Notes: a model not told the origin generated them from the sequence alone. Numbered from the stretch's first letter, positions 17,224 through 26,879 are shown. The stretch is 64,000 nt of DNA from Paenibacillus dokdonensis (GCF_004916975.1 NZ_STGQ01000001.1:954993-1018992); one strand, 5' to 3'. Made by a program: numbers and translations.

Positions 17224-17874
17224 CTAAAGCCCCGTTCTTTTTTCGTTCCCAAGGTCAGAAAACGCGGGCTTATTCCGGACACTGCTTGCAATGAGAAACT
17301 GAGCAGCATAATAGGTTGTCATGATCAAAACGCCTGAATGTGAGATATCGGAGATAAACATATTCCAGGACAAAATGGAATCGGAAGCGATGAACAGGAG
17401 TGCGCCGAAGCTGGCCGACAGATTGCCTGACATGACGGCAAAGAAGCCCATCAATGAGATCACAATCAAATACATAAGGACAGGAACAGCCATACCTGCA
17501 TTGCCACCGTTCTCCAGTCCCTGAAGCAGCCTCCAGCCCATAAAGCCTGCAAAACAAGCAATGGGAACAACAGAGAACAAGCGGATGAAGGAGAACCTCC
17601 ACCGGGTAATAAATGCAGAAAGGTAGAATAGATGTCCTATGAGAAAAGCGGAGAGACCAATCAAAAACCAGTGTAAAAGACCGTCTCCCAGCATGCAGAA
17701 GAAGAGCCCTGGCAATACCAGCAAAGCGTATCCTTTTTTGAAGGCAGGCATACGCAAATAAGCGTAAATCAGAATCAAACACATAGGGATGAGTTTGAAC
17801 AACATGCTGTGCAGCAGGAAAATATACAGCAGTCCCATGATCAGAATAATAATGGGTAGCAGTCGTTTTATCAT
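17224..17874 (-). CDS. YhhN/lysoplasmalogenase family membrane protein
   Basis: The 216-residue protein has seven to eight predicted helices. Family features are CMLGDGLLHW near residue 61, FLIGHLFYLSAF, LLFIASDSILSWNMF and TYYAAQFLIA near the end. YhhN relatives of human TMEM86 include lysoplasmalogenases that hydrolyse vinyl-ether lysolipids, but activity in Firmicutes is unproven. It starts at ATG 17874, with AAGGAGGAC upstream. It is divergent from ytpB, and a catabolite-response-like box lies between the two starts. Confidence 0.85.
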   Translation of the reverse strand: MIKRLLPIIILIMGLLYIFLLHSMLFKLIPMCLILIYAYLRMPAFKKGYALLVLPGLFFCMLGDGLLHWFLIGLSAFLIGHLFYLSAFITRWRFSFIRLFSVVPIACFAGFMGWRLLQGLENGGNAGMAVPVLMYLIVISLMGFFAVMSGNLSASFGALLFIASDSILSWNMFISDISHSGVLIMTTYYAAQFLIASSVRNKPAFSDLGNEKRTGL

Positions 17875-17955
17875 ACTTTAGTCCTCCTTGGGCTCTGAAA
17901 TCTGTCAAATTTTAAATATATTCTAGAAGAAGAGAAAAGAATCCTTTTTTATTTA

Positions 17956-17969
17956 TGGGAACGCTTACA
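17956..17969. promoter_or_regulatory. Possible CcpA (cre) box
   Basis: TGGGAACGCTTACA fits the minimal cre consensus TGNNANCGNTNNCA. It lies between the divergent YhhN gene and ytpB-pfkA, about 120 bases upstream of the proposed ytpB transcription start. One or two matches by chance are expected in a window this size, so support is moderate. Confidence 0.4.
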
Positions 17970-18048
17970 CCTAGTGTCCAAGGTGATGTAACCCCTTTCA
18001 TAATAATGTATTACAGGCGCAGACCTTCCATGACGTGATCTAGTTTAT

Positions 18049-18077
18049 TTGTGCTATTTTATGGTCCATATTATAAT
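18049..18077 (+). promoter_or_regulatory. Promoter of ytpB-pfkA
   Basis: TTGTGC (18049-18054) and a perfect TATAAT (18072-18077) have 17-base spacing, and the ytpB start is about 43 bases below the predicted transcript start. Confidence 0.6.
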
Positions 18078-18126
18078 AAAGAGCATTAGGATAGATACAA
18101 GTAGACAACAATGTGGAGGCACCGTC

Positions 18127-19212
18127 TTGAATGAAAATGGGCAAAGTCAATATCAAGTTCCCCGGAACCCTATAAGCTTAATGGGACGAGTGTATAAGCA
18201 TATTCTGCCTGAAGTACGGAAGGCATTGGACGGATGGCGCAGGGCGGCAGCCCAGATTCCTGATCCGGAGCTTCGAAAGCAGGCACTTGCCAGCATTGAA
18301 ACCAAGCAGTTTCATTGTGAAGGCGGTGGTATATATGCTGCTGTCCCTTTGCCGGACAGGCTTGTTCTGATCAAGCTGATTGTTGCCTATCAGACGATCA
18401 GCGACTATCTGGATAATTTATGCGATCGCAGTACCTCCATGGATCAAGATGATTTCAGGCTTCTTCATCAATCCATGCTGGATGCCATCGATCCGGAAGC
18501 AGAACCGGTAAATTATTATGCGCTGCGTGAGGAGCAAAATGACGGAGGTTATCTCAGAAACCTGGTGATGACCTGCCAGAGCTGTATCCGTCAGCTTCCA
18601 GGCTATTCAGCTGCTATGCCTTACATCCGGGATTTAGCGGGCCTGTATACCGACCTGCAGGTCTACAAGCATATTAAGCCCGAATTAAGGGAGCAGGCGC
18701 TGCTGGATTGGTGGGAGCTTCACCGTGAACGGACGCCCCATCTTCAGTGGAATGAATTCGCTGCAGCCACTGGCTCGACACTGGGCGTATTTATGCTGTT
18801 CCTTGCCGCGAGTGACAGGCACTTGAACGATACGGCTGCGGCCTCCATTCATGCGTCATATTTTCCACATGTTTGCTGTCTGCACATTATGCTGGATTAC
18901 CTGATTGATCAGGAAGAGGATCGGCTTGGCGGAGACCTTAATTTTTGCAATTATTATGAATCTCCCGAAGTCATGCTGGACCGGATTGCCTTGATTGTGG
19001 AATCGGCGCGCAAGGATGTATTATCCATTCCCGTGCCGCCGTTTCACCGGATGATCATTGAGGGACTACTGGCAATCTATTTGTCCGATCCGAAAGTCAG
19101 CGAGCAGCAGGAGGTTCGCTCCGTGTCCAGACGCTTGATGAAGGGAAGCCCGCTGACCAGGCTCTTCTTTTTCGTCAACAGCCGCTGGATCCGCAAACAT
19201 TTGTATGAGTGA
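18127..19212 (+). CDS. ytpB: Tetraprenyl-beta-curcumene synthase-like protein
   Basis: The 361-residue protein belongs to the DUF2600/YtpB family of large terpene synthases. Metal-binding acidic motifs SDYLDNLCDRS (near residue 95) and LDYLIDQEEDR (near 260) are present, plus the FHCEGGGIYA segment. In B. subtilis YtpB cyclises tetraprenyl diphosphate to tetraprenyl-beta-curcumene, a precursor of C35 sesquarterpenes made around sporulation. TTG 18127 is chosen because GTGGAGGC lies seven bases upstream. It is followed after 19 bases by pfkA, probably in the same transcript. The partner cyclase is not in the window. Confidence 0.92.
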   Translation: MNENGQSQYQVPRNPISLMGRVYKHILPEVRKALDGWRRAAAQIPDPELRKQALASIETKQFHCEGGGIYAAVPLPDRLVLIKLIVAYQTISDYLDNLCDRSTSMDQDDFRLLHQSMLDAIDPEAEPVNYYALREEQNDGGYLRNLVMTCQSCIRQLPGYSAAMPYIRDLAGLYTDLQVYKHIKPELREQALLDWWELHRERTPHLQWNEFAAATGSTLGVFMLFLAASDRHLNDTAAASIHASYFPHVCCLHIMLDYLIDQEEDRLGGDLNFCNYYESPEVMLDRIALIVESARKDVLSIPVPPFHRMIIEGLLAIYLSDPKVSEQQEVRSVSRRLMKGSPLTRLFFFVNSRWIRKHLYE

Positions 19213-19231
19213 TTACGAGGAGGAATTTTTC

Positions 19232-20200
19232 ATGACAGTGAAAAAGATTGCAGTACTAACCAGTGGCGGGGATTCCCAAGGGATGAACGCGGCGGTTCGC
19301 GCGGTTGTTCGCAGCGGACTTTACTTCGGCCTTGAAGTATATGGCATTCAGCGTGGTTACCAAGGACTCTTAAATGATGATATTTTCTCTATGGATCTGC
19401 GCAGTGTAGGTGATATCATCCAGCGCGGGGGAACCGTTTTACAGTCGGCACGCTGCAAGGAGTTTATGACATCAGAGGGTCAGGAAAAGGGTGCTGAGAT
19501 TCTGCGTAAGCACGGTATCGATGGCCTTGTTGTTATTGGCGGCGACGGTTCCTACCATGGTGCGAATAAGCTGAGTAAACTCGGGATTAAGACCATGGCG
19601 CTGCCGGGTACGATTGACAATGACATTTCTTTTACGGACTTTACGATTGGCTTTGATACTGCCGTGAGCATTGTCGTGGATGCTGTGAACAAGCTTCGCG
19701 ATACGATGTCCTCTCATGAACGTTCCTCGATCGTTGAGGTTATGGGTAGACATTGCGGTGATATTGCTCTATACGCAGGTCTCGCTTCCGGAGCGGAGAC
19801 GATTCTCGTGCCTGAGGTTCCGCATGACATGGACGAGATTACAGAACGGATGAAACAGAATTTTGCTCTGGGCAAACGCCATAGTATCGTTATCGTTGCT
19901 GAAGGTGTAGGAAGCGGTGAAGATGTGGCCAAAGCACTCACAGACCGCTGTCCGACGCTCGAGCCGCGTGTTACGGTGCTCGGTCATATCCAGCGCGGCG
20001 GCACGCCGACGCCTGCTGACCGGAATCTTGCCAGCCGTCTTGGAGATTTTGCAGTGCGCAAGCTTATTGAAGGCGAGTCTGATAAAGCATGCGGCATCAT
20101 TAAAGGTGAGCTTGTTCTTACGGATATTGACAAGGTGGTTAACAGTAAAAAAGAGTTTAATATGGAAATCTATGAATTGGCATCCCGGCTTTCTCAATAA
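19232..20200 (+). CDS. pfkA: ATP-dependent 6-phosphofructokinase
   Basis: The 322-residue protein matches bacterial PfkA. The N-terminal nucleotide loop is LTSGGDSQGMNAA, ATP specificity is shown by GGDGSYHGA (glycine rather than the aspartate of PPi enzymes), and PGTIDNDI carries the catalytic aspartates. MGRHCGD and HIQRGGTPTPADR complete the active site. It phosphorylates fructose 6-phosphate. ATG 19232 follows GAGGAGGAATTTTTC. Location behind ytpB, rather than with pyk or acc genes as in many Bacilli, suggests either a second copy or a moved gene. Confidence 0.95.
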   Translation: MTVKKIAVLTSGGDSQGMNAAVRAVVRSGLYFGLEVYGIQRGYQGLLNDDIFSMDLRSVGDIIQRGGTVLQSARCKEFMTSEGQEKGAEILRKHGIDGLVVIGGDGSYHGANKLSKLGIKTMALPGTIDNDISFTDFTIGFDTAVSIVVDAVNKLRDTMSSHERSSIVEVMGRHCGDIALYAGLASGAETILVPEVPHDMDEITERMKQNFALGKRHSIVIVAEGVGSGEDVAKALTDRCPTLEPRVTVLGHIQRGGTPTPADRNLASRLGDFAVRKLIEGESDKACGIIKGELVLTDIDKVVNSKKEFNMEIYELASRLSQ

Positions 20201-20224
20201 TCAGATGTCCTCATAAGTTAAAGC

Positions 20225-20264
20225 AAAAGCCTTGCAGTGAATTTCTCTGCAAGGCTTTTTTGAG
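20225..20264 (+). terminator. Terminator after pfkA
   Basis: The stem AAAAGCCTTGCAG / CTGCAAGGCTTTT has a nine-base loop and a T run. It also lies directly at the end of the opposing MATE gene. Confidence 0.9.
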
Positions 20265-20273
20265 TTTAACATT

Positions 20274-21638
20274 CTACGCGGCTGAGTCAGATACACCTTG
20301 ATTCTTCCGCTGGACTTTAACCAGTCTTCCGAGAAGAAGTGTGGCACCGACTGCAAGTCCGGTGATCAGCCCGATCCAGAATCCATAAGCATCAAGCGAT
20401 GTGTTGGTGGCCAGCAGATATCCTACAGGAAGGCCGATGACCCAGTATGAAATAAAGGTAATGATAAAGGCCGGGTTTACGTCTTTGTATCCACGCAGGG
20501 CACCTTGAACGGGCGTCGCAATGGCATCAGATATTTGGAAGAATATCGCATAGATCAGAAAATGCTGTGTCAGTGTGATGACGTTGCTTTCGTCGGAGTA
20601 GAGACCTGCCACGTATTTGCCCGCCACAAGCAATACGACAGCTGTCACAAGCGATAAAGCCACTGCGGACAGGATGCCAAGAATGCTGTACTGCCGCGCA
20701 TCCTTCAGCCGGCCCGAACCTTTTTCAAAGCCAACGAGTATGGTCAGCGCCATGCTGATGCTAAGTGGAATCATGTACAGCGTTGTGGCGAAATTCATGG
20801 CTGCTTGATGCGCAGCGATGGTGAGCGTATCGAAGCGGCTCATCAACAATGTAACGGCGGCAAAGACGGCTGTTTCAAAGAAAATGGAAAAGCCGATTGG
20901 CACTCCGATTTTCAGAAGATCCTTCCATACCTTTAAGGAAACACCGTGAAAAGCTCGGAAAAGACCGAAGTCTGCAAAGCGCTTGAGCCGTGTGACGAAG
21001 ACGACCGCAATAATAAAAACGCACCAATAGGTGATGGCGGAAGCAATGCCTGCACCGGCGCCGCCGAGACGCGGAAATCCCCAGTTGCCGAAGATGAGCA
21101 GGTAGTTCAAAAAGATATTGATCGGTAGCGATATCAGCGTAACCAACATGGAAATCCTCGTTTGACCAAGAGCGTCAATATAGCTTCGAAGTACCGTATA
21201 TCCGAACATCGGAATAATGCCAATCGACAGATAACTCAGAAAGCGGAATGCAATGATGCGGACATCAGCATCCAGATTCATGCTGTCCAGAATTGTTGGA
21301 AGCAGTAGACTTCCCAGCGCAAGAATAGCTACGGCCAGCAGAAGTGCAAGCCATAATCCCTGCATGACATGGTAAGCTACTTTTTTCGTCTGGCCACCTC
21401 CCATGAGATGGGAAACAATGGGAGTCATGCCCATCAGTATTCCGCTTAGTCCGGTTTGCAGCGGTATCCACAGGCTGGAGCCTATGGCGACGCCGGCCAG
21501 ATCGGTGGAGTTGGCTTTACCCGACATGTTCGTATCAAAAAAGGTAATTGCAGAAAGGGCAATCTGGGTAATCAAAATGGGCAGTAGTATAACCAGAAAC
21601 TGTTTTGATTTTTGTTGCAGAGTTAAGGTTTGTTTCAT
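20274..21638 (-). CDS. MATE family multidrug/metabolite exporter
   Basis: The 454-residue protein has 12 predicted helices in two homologous halves. NorM-like motifs are LPILITQIALSAITFFDTNMSGK at the start, GSSLWIPLQTGLSGILMGMTPIVSHLMGGG, and DALGQTRISMLVTLISLPINIFLNYLLIFG. MATE proteins use sodium or proton gradients to expel cationic compounds. The substrate is not predictable. It is convergent with pfkA and has no same-strand partner nearby. Confidence 0.94.
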   Translation of the reverse strand: MKQTLTLQQKSKQFLVILLPILITQIALSAITFFDTNMSGKANSTDLAGVAIGSSLWIPLQTGLSGILMGMTPIVSHLMGGGQTKKVAYHVMQGLWLALLLAVAILALGSLLLPTILDSMNLDADVRIIAFRFLSYLSIGIIPMFGYTVLRSYIDALGQTRISMLVTLISLPINIFLNYLLIFGNWGFPRLGGAGAGIASAITYWCVFIIAVVFVTRLKRFADFGLFRAFHGVSLKVWKDLLKIGVPIGFSIFFETAVFAAVTLLMSRFDTLTIAAHQAAMNFATTLYMIPLSISMALTILVGFEKGSGRLKDARQYSILGILSAVALSLVTAVVLLVAGKYVAGLYSDESNVITLTQHFLIYAIFFQISDAIATPVQGALRGYKDVNPAFIITFISYWVIGLPVGYLLATNTSLDAYGFWIGLITGLAVGATLLLGRLVKVQRKNQGVSDSAA

Positions 21639-21780
21639 AGCAGGCAGGCCTCGCAGTAATTAAATTCTCACATCATCGTGATAGTAGTTTATTGTAGAAC
21701 ATAAGCTCGCATTTGAACAGGGATAACTCCGAAAAACCTTACAATGCGTGTGAAAGTATGATTTCTTTTCGTAACACGAG

Positions 21781-21808
21781 AAAACCCGGCTTTGTCAGCC
21801 GGGTTTTC
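21781..21808 (-). terminator. Hairpin after DUF4015 gene
   Basis: AAAACCCGGC / GCCGGGTTTT with a seven-base loop lies 23 bases past the stop codon of the glycoside-hydrolase-like gene. The T tail is short on both strands. Confidence 0.65.
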
Positions 21809-21830
21809 ATATGGCGGTGTAGAAAATCGG

Positions 21831-23012
21831 TTATTTATAATTTACACCCTGGGAGTAGCGATTGGTTGCATTCCATAGCAGGTATTCATCAATATTCATA
21901 TCCTTTAAGGCGCGAATCTGCTCTTCAACTTCAGCCTTACCATACTTGACGTAGTGCCCGCTGCCAAGCCAACTGGCGGTAAAGTCCTGAATCCATGGGC
22001 GCACAATCGGTTTTTGATCCGCGAGCGGAGTCAGTTTCTTGAAAGTGTCGGTCATCGAGCCTTTGATCGTTTTATACGGTTCTTTATCCGGATCCTTCGC
22101 TCCAAACCAGCCTGTGGTGTAGTGGCTTGGATAAACCATCGGGCTAATGACATCCACGTTCTCGGAAATTTTATTGAAGTCTTGTCCAATCCCCTCGGCA
22201 GCCGGTACGGATGCCGCATAACCGAAGATATCGACCGATACGCGTATTCCGAGTGGTGTCAGCTGTTTACGGGCGTATTGGACGAATTCGGCTACGGTAT
22301 CGACACGGGATTTGCCATTTTTGATGTATTTCAGCGAATCAGCACGTTTCTCGAATCCTTCCGGAAAGCGAACGTAATCGAATTGAATTTCCTTAAACCC
22401 AAGCTTGGCCGCTTCTTTGGCAATTTCGATGTTGTAATCCCAAACTTCTTTGCTGAACGGATTCACGAAGCTATCGCCTTTGCCGTTTTTCCATACGGTT
22501 CCATCGCTCTTAACAAAAGAAAGATCAGGACGTTTTTTGGCAAGAACCGTATCTTTAAATACGACGACGCGTGCAATCGGATAAACATTATGTTTTTTCA
22601 GACGGTCCATTAGTCCGTTAATGTCATGGATAAAGGGTTGTGGATTGCCCTTTTTGATTAAGTCGGGGTTGTCCGTCTTATAAGTTATGTATCCGGCGTC
22701 ATCCTTAATATCGATTACCATCGAGTTCAGGTCCGTATTGTCCAGCAAATCGAGAAGCTGGGTCATCCTGGAGCCTCCGGCGCTGTATGCAGTCACGTAC
22801 ACACCTTTTACCTTGGGAGCGCTCAGCTGGGGATCTACTTTGGCGGGCGGATGATCCGCACTTACTGCCACGTCTTTTTGCTGAGAAGCGATGATGGCTG
22901 AATTAATGGAAGACTCGATAATTTTTGCAACTTGATGATTGTCGTTCTGCGGATGATGAGCAGCACTGCTGCCCAGAATCATCAGCAGAGCCCAGATGAT
23001 ATTCATAAACAT
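21831..23012 (-). CDS. Putative glycoside hydrolase (DUF4015), secreted
   Basis: The 393-residue protein has a signal-like hydrophobic start (MFMNIIWALLMILGSSAA), a spacer, and a TIM-barrel-like domain from about residue 65. Key motifs are GVYVTAYSAGG, SMVIDIKDDAGYITY, PIARVVVFKD, KEIQFDYVRFPEG and VISPMVYPSHY. These match the DUF4015 putative glycoside hydrolases. The acidic residues of IDIKDD and FDYVRFPEG are likely catalytic or sugar binding. Extracellular action on a wall or matrix polysaccharide is plausible but unproven. GGGAGAG precedes the start; ATG 23006 is an equally good alternative. Confidence 0.88.
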   Translation of the reverse strand: MFMNIIWALLMILGSSAAHHPQNDNHQVAKIIESSINSAIIASQQKDVAVSADHPPAKVDPQLSAPKVKGVYVTAYSAGGSRMTQLLDLLDNTDLNSMVIDIKDDAGYITYKTDNPDLIKKGNPQPFIHDINGLMDRLKKHNVYPIARVVVFKDTVLAKKRPDLSFVKSDGTVWKNGKGDSFVNPFSKEVWDYNIEIAKEAAKLGFKEIQFDYVRFPEGFEKRADSLKYIKNGKSRVDTVAEFVQYARKQLTPLGIRVSVDIFGYAASVPAAEGIGQDFNKISENVDVISPMVYPSHYTTGWFGAKDPDKEPYKTIKGSMTDTFKKLTPLADQKPIVRPWIQDFTASWLGSGHYVKYGKAEVEEQIRALKDMNIDEYLLWNATNRYSQGVNYK

Positions 23013-23334
23013 TTCTCTCCCTTGTTAGCGTTCACATTATGATTATATAAGAACAAATTAGCTTAAAAACAACAGGTTTGTAACAATTTGGCGGAATTCT
23101 GCGTATAGTGACAACCCTCCTTGTCTTTAAACGGATCGACACGTGATTAAACCCGATATATATGATGTAGCTTTGCCTGTATCCTAGGTAAATACATATG
23201 CAGCAAGGGATTGGCAAGATTTTTACAATTTTGCGAACATAGGAAGAAACAAAAATGCCGCCTGCTTTTCAGTATGATACAGGGACTGAAAAACGGACGG
23301 CATGATTAATCATTGTGTTACCAAGCAGCTTTCA
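23013..23334. other. 322-base intergenic region
   Basis: This region is AT-rich and holds the promoter side of the DUF4015 gene (its start is at 23012) and, at 23250-23303, a minus-strand terminator. No further open frame with a ribosome site and no known RNA element was recognised. Confidence 0.6.
23250..23303 (-). terminator. Terminator after small 64-residue gene
   Basis: Read on the minus strand, ATGCCG...TTTTCAGT pairs with ACTGAAAA...CGGCAT around an 11-base loop, then TTTTTGTTT follows. It lies 32 bases past the stop of the small gene at 23335. Confidence 0.75.
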
Positions 23335-23529
23335 TTATTGGAGAGGCGCAGAGCTTTGATGTTCACAGATACTGTACTGAATAATCTCCATGGCATCATT
23401 TTGTTCCAGAATACCGAGTCCGTCCCGTAGTACAATGAGTGAATTCAACTCATTGTGCTTTAAGAAAGGCATCATATCGGGAAACCACTTCATGACGATT
23501 TGGGACAATTTTACCGTTTCCATTTCCAC
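23335..23529 (-). CDS. Small protein, unknown
   Basis: The 64-residue product starts at GTG 23529 (or ATG 23523) after AAAGGGTGA. It contains VKLSQIVMKWFPDMMPFL, LNSLIVLRDGLG and a tail ending QSSAPLQ. It is mixed helical, without membrane segments. No family was recognised. A terminator follows directly, which supports expression. It stands alone between the DUF4015 and YitT genes. Confidence 0.6.
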   Translation of the reverse strand: MEMETVKLSQIVMKWFPDMMPFLKHNELNSLIVLRDGLGILEQNDAMEIIQYSICEHQSSAPLQ

Positions 23530-23711
23530 AAAAATCACCCTTTCCTCTCGAGATTCATTATAAGACGAATACTCTAAAGCCAAGGAGAATCGGAAAAGCG
23601 TTTAAGTGCCAGGAAAAACCGGATCAATCCTAATCTCATGGAACTAATGTAGGAACCGCGCACCATTAATATACCACAAAACACATCTTTTTTACACGGT
23701 GGTCCTAAAAA

Positions 23712-24536
23712 TCAGCTTCTGCGGAAGGAGCCCATTACGCCGACCGTTTCGACGATATTGACAAAAGCTTTCGGGTCCGTCTGCTTGATGATCCGCTTCA
23801 GCTCCTGAAGCTCATAACGTGTGGTCACCGTCATCAGCATATCCTTTGCCTCATGGGAAAATGCACCTTCGGTTTTGATTTTGGTTACGCCGCGGGGCCG
23901 TTCGAGCAGTTGGGCTAGAATTGCTTCAGTTTCATTGGTGATAATGTAAACCGTTACCTTGAAATGACTGACATGAATCATATCAACGACTTTGCCCGTC
24001 ACAAAAATCGATACCATGGAGGCCAAGGCGAGATTCCAGTCATTCTGCAAATAGCCTGCCGCGAGGATAACGAGTCCGTTCATTGCAACAAGCACGTTGC
24101 CGACAGGAAAATCACGATAACGTGTAACGATGGAGCCGGCGATGTCAAAACCGCCTGATGATCCTCCTGCCCTGAAAGAAATGCCTGCACCGACACCGAC
24201 CAGGACGCCTCCAAACACTGACGCCAACAGCGAATCCGAGGCCAGAGCATTTACCGGAACAATGGCGATAAACCATGTGGTTGCCACAACCGACAAAATG
24301 CTGAGCACAATAAAGCGTTTGCCCAGCATGAACCAGCCTGCAGCCAGAATAGGTACATTAAATACAAAGTACAAAATACTGAGATCCACGGGTGTAAAAT
24401 AATTCACTAGCATGGATAGGCCGGATACGCCTCCGCTGAGGAGCTGATGGGGAACCAGAAAAAGATTGAACCCGCAAGCGATTAACGCGGCGCCTAGGAT
24501 GACTACAAGATATTTCCAGATATTGTTGAGCCGCAA
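23712..24536 (-). CDS. YitT family membrane protein (DUF2179)
   Basis: The 274-residue protein has five to six membrane helices up to about residue 190, with LVPHQLLSGGVSGLSML and FRAGGSSGGFDIAG characteristic of YitT-type proteins. A cytoplasmic DUF2179 domain follows (VTVYIITNE, GAFSHEAKDMLMTVTTRYEL, and the closing DPKAFVNIVETVGVMG). The family is widespread in Firmicutes; transport of a small solute is suspected but unproven. It is divergent from cshA across a 333-base spacer. Confidence 0.92.
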   Translation of the reverse strand: MRLNNIWKYLVVILGAALIACGFNLFLVPHQLLSGGVSGLSMLVNYFTPVDLSILYFVFNVPILAAGWFMLGKRFIVLSILSVVATTWFIAIVPVNALASDSLLASVFGGVLVGVGAGISFRAGGSSGGFDIAGSIVTRYRDFPVGNVLVAMNGLVILAAGYLQNDWNLALASMVSIFVTGKVVDMIHVSHFKVTVYIITNETEAILAQLLERPRGVTKIKTEGAFSHEAKDMLMTVTTRYELQELKRIIKQTDPKAFVNIVETVGVMGSFRRS

Positions 24537-24869
24537 AATGTTACACCTCTATTTCATATGTAATGTAGTTTGATAAAGGGGGATTTCACCTTTGTTTCTA
24601 AGTCGCTGGTTTTTGTATTTTGATTTGTGATATAATGTATTAGATGTTCTTGAGTAGGCTTGTACAATAGTATTATTCTAACATTGTTTCAGGAGAAAAA
24701 TTACCGTTTACTAAAATCTGTAGGCTGTTTTTGCCCTGGATAAACGCTATAGAGAATATAAGCCATGCAATTATTTTTGAAGATTGGCTAACCTATATAA
24801 TGTTTACCGCTACTTAAGAATACAGACAAGATTGTGGAATGTCCACTATATAGAAGGAGTATGAATATT
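24537..24869. other. 333-base region upstream of cshA
   Basis: The region is AT-rich and contains two perfect TATAAT hexamers, at 24631-24636 and 24796-24801, each with only weak -35 matches. Transcripts from the first would carry a leader of about 230 bases before cshA; the second about 60 bases. No open frame and no known riboswitch were recognised. YitT on the other strand starts at its left edge. Confidence 0.5.
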
Positions 24870-26477
24870 TTGAAAAATTTCGCAGAATTAGGCCTTGAAC
24901 CAAAGGTTCTCCAGGCCATCACAGAGCTTGGATTTGAGGAAGCTACACCGATCCAGGCGCAATCGATTCCGATTGCCATGTCCGGACGCGATATGATCGG
25001 CCAAGCACAGACCGGAACAGGTAAAACTGCAGCTTTTGGTATCCCTTTGATCAACAAAATTTCCAAGGATACGGATAAAATCGTAGCGCTGATTATGACA
25101 CCGACCCGTGAGCTTGCCATCCAGGTTGCAGAAGAGATCGGAAAGCTGACACGCTTCAAAGGTATTGGCTCGCTTCCAATCTACGGTGGTCAGGATATCG
25201 GCCGTCAAATTCGCGCATTGAAGAAAAAACCACAAATCATCATCGGTACACCAGGTCGTTTGCTTGACCATATCAACCGCAAAACCATTCGCCTTGACGA
25301 CGTCGAAACAGTTATCTTGGACGAAGCTGATGAAATGCTGGACATGGGCTTTATGGAGGATATCCAATCCATCCTGAAGCTGGTTCCGGAAGAACGCCAA
25401 ACGATGCTCTTCTCCGCAACAATGCCGCCAAACATTCAAAGACTGGCTCAGCAATTTTTGAAAAATCCAGAACATGTATCTGTTGTACCTAAACAGGTCA
25501 GCGCACCGCTGATTGACCAAGCATATATTGAAGTGCCTGAACGTCAAAAATTCGAAGCCCTTTGCCGTCTGATCGATATGGAATCTCCTGAGCTTGCAAT
25601 CGTGTTCGGACGTACTAAGCGCCGTGTTGATGAGCTTTCCGAAGCTTTGCAAAAACGCGGATATTCTGCTGACGGCCTTCATGGTGACTTGTCTCAGAAC
25701 CAGCGTGATACTGTAATGCGCAAATTCCGTGACGGAAGCATTGATGTCTTGGTAGCAACCGACGTTGCTGCACGTGGTCTCGACGTATCCGGCGTGACTC
25801 ACGTTGTGAACTTTGACCTTCCACAGGATCCTGAAAGCTATGTTCACCGTATCGGCCGTACAGGCCGCGCGGGTAAAGAGGGTACTGCATGGTCCTTCGT
25901 AACGCCTCGTGAAATTGATCATCTGCACCTGATTGAACGTGTTACGCGTCACCGTATTACACGCAAACCGCTTCCTACACTGGCTGAGGCTATTGAAGGA
26001 AAACAACGGATTATTGCTGAACGCCTGATGGAGACGATTGAATCTGGCGAGCTTAACGAATATAAAGGTCTAGCTATCCAGCTGCTTGAACAGTACGATT
26101 CCGTACAGCTTCTCTCTGCTGCGATGAAAATGCTGACAGGCGAGAAACGCGATTCCGAAATCCAACTGACTCCAGAGGATCCGATCCGTGTGAAACGTCG
26201 CTACAACAATGGCGGCAAACCTGATCTGCGCAACGGTCGCAAGCCTTCCGGCAACTACGGTGGATTCCGCGGCGGTAACAGCAGTGGTGGTAACGGAAGA
26301 GGCGGATATAACCGTGACCGTGATAACGGTGGACGTGGCGGATACAACCGCAGCACCAGCGGCGGCCGCAGTGAAACTTCATCGTCATCATCATCTTCTT
26401 ATGGAGACCGCAAACCCCGCACGAGCAGCGGTGAAGGAAGACGCCCTTCCAAACGTGATGATTCCTACAATAAATAA
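24870..26477 (+). CDS. cshA: DEAD-box RNA helicase CshA
   Basis: The 535-residue protein has every DEAD-box motif: Q motif (FAELGLEP...TPIQ), [22 protein letters not shown] (in [13 protein letters not shown]), [23 protein letters not shown] and HRIGRTGR. From about residue 440 an Arg/Gly-rich tail with several RGG and GRGG units and a run of serines replaces a folded domain, as in CshA. It unwinds RNA in ribosome assembly and mRNA decay. TTG 24870 sits ten bases after GAAGGAGT; ATG 24861 is in frame but too close to that site. A long perfect terminator follows. Confidence 0.94.
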   Translation: MKNFAELGLEPKVLQAITELGFEEATPIQAQSIPIAMSGRDMIGQAQTGTGKTAAFGIPLINKISKDTDKIVALIMTPTRELAIQVAEEIGKLTRFKGIGSLPIYGGQDIGRQIRALKKKPQIIIGTPGRLLDHINRKTIRLDDVETVILDEADEMLDMGFMEDIQSILKLVPEERQTMLFSATMPPNIQRLAQQFLKNPEHVSVVPKQVSAPLIDQAYIEVPERQKFEALCRLIDMESPELAIVFGRTKRRVDELSEALQKRGYSADGLHGDLSQNQRDTVMRKFRDGSIDVLVATDVAARGLDVSGVTHVVNFDLPQDPESYVHRIGRTGRAGKEGTAWSFVTPREIDHLHLIERVTRHRITRKPLPTLAEAIEGKQRIIAERLMETIESGELNEYKGLAIQLLEQYDSVQLLSAAMKMLTGEKRDSEIQLTPEDPIRVKRRYNNGGKPDLRNGRKPSGNYGGFRGGNSSGGNGRGGYNRDRDNGGRGGYNRSTSGGRSETSSSSSSSYGDRKPRTSSGEGRRPSKRDDSYNK

Positions 26478-26493
26478 AACGATTGAATAGATG

Positions 26494-26536
26494 AAAAGAG
26501 ACGAAGTGTGCACAGCACACTTCGTCTCTTTTTTAT
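26494..26536 (+). terminator. Strong terminator after cshA
   Basis: A perfect 18-bp stem, starting AAAAGAGACGAAG and closed by an ACA loop, is followed by a T run. Confidence 0.95.
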
Positions 26537-26587
26537 TCATATGATGAACCTAATTCTCTAGAGGGCATATTGCTCTTCGTCCTTCAA

Positions 26588-26704
26588 TTAGAAAATGAAT
26601 GCGCGGGTGATGATGACCAGCAAGATGAACAATACCAGTATCGCTCCAGTGGAACCCCACATACCCATACCGGCACCATAACCGTATCCGCCAACGTTAG
26701 ACAT
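26588..26704 (-). CDS. YjcZ-family sporulation peptide
   Basis: The 38-residue peptide begins MSNVGGYGYGAGMGMW and continues with a single hydrophobic helix (AILVLFILLVIITRAFIF). The Gly/Tyr-rich head plus tail helix is the signature of the YjcZ family of small sporulation-associated membrane peptides. AAGGAGGTAATTCTAA precedes ATG 26704. It is a lone gene between cshA and the DUF624 gene. Expression in the mother cell or forespore is an inference from the family. Confidence 0.85.
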   Translation of the reverse strand: MSNVGGYGYGAGMGMWGSTGAILVLFILLVIITRAFIF

Positions 26705-26879
26705 TTAGAATTACCTCCTTAAGTGTTTGTTTCCTTTGGGTTACTGTGTATCTTATGAGGAGGGATGACTAGTGGTATAGACCTTTACCCATATCCCGGA
26801 AATTAGGCTCTGGCAATCTAAGGCTAAAATGCGGTATATTATTATGTACAGGCATGAAAGTGGAGGAGGAGGCTTTTTC

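Noticed and set aside
24888..26006. A 372-codon open frame on the minus strand inside cshA
   Set aside because: It is a shadow of the cshA coding frame, has no ribosome site, and its composition (many Cys and His) is not protein-like.
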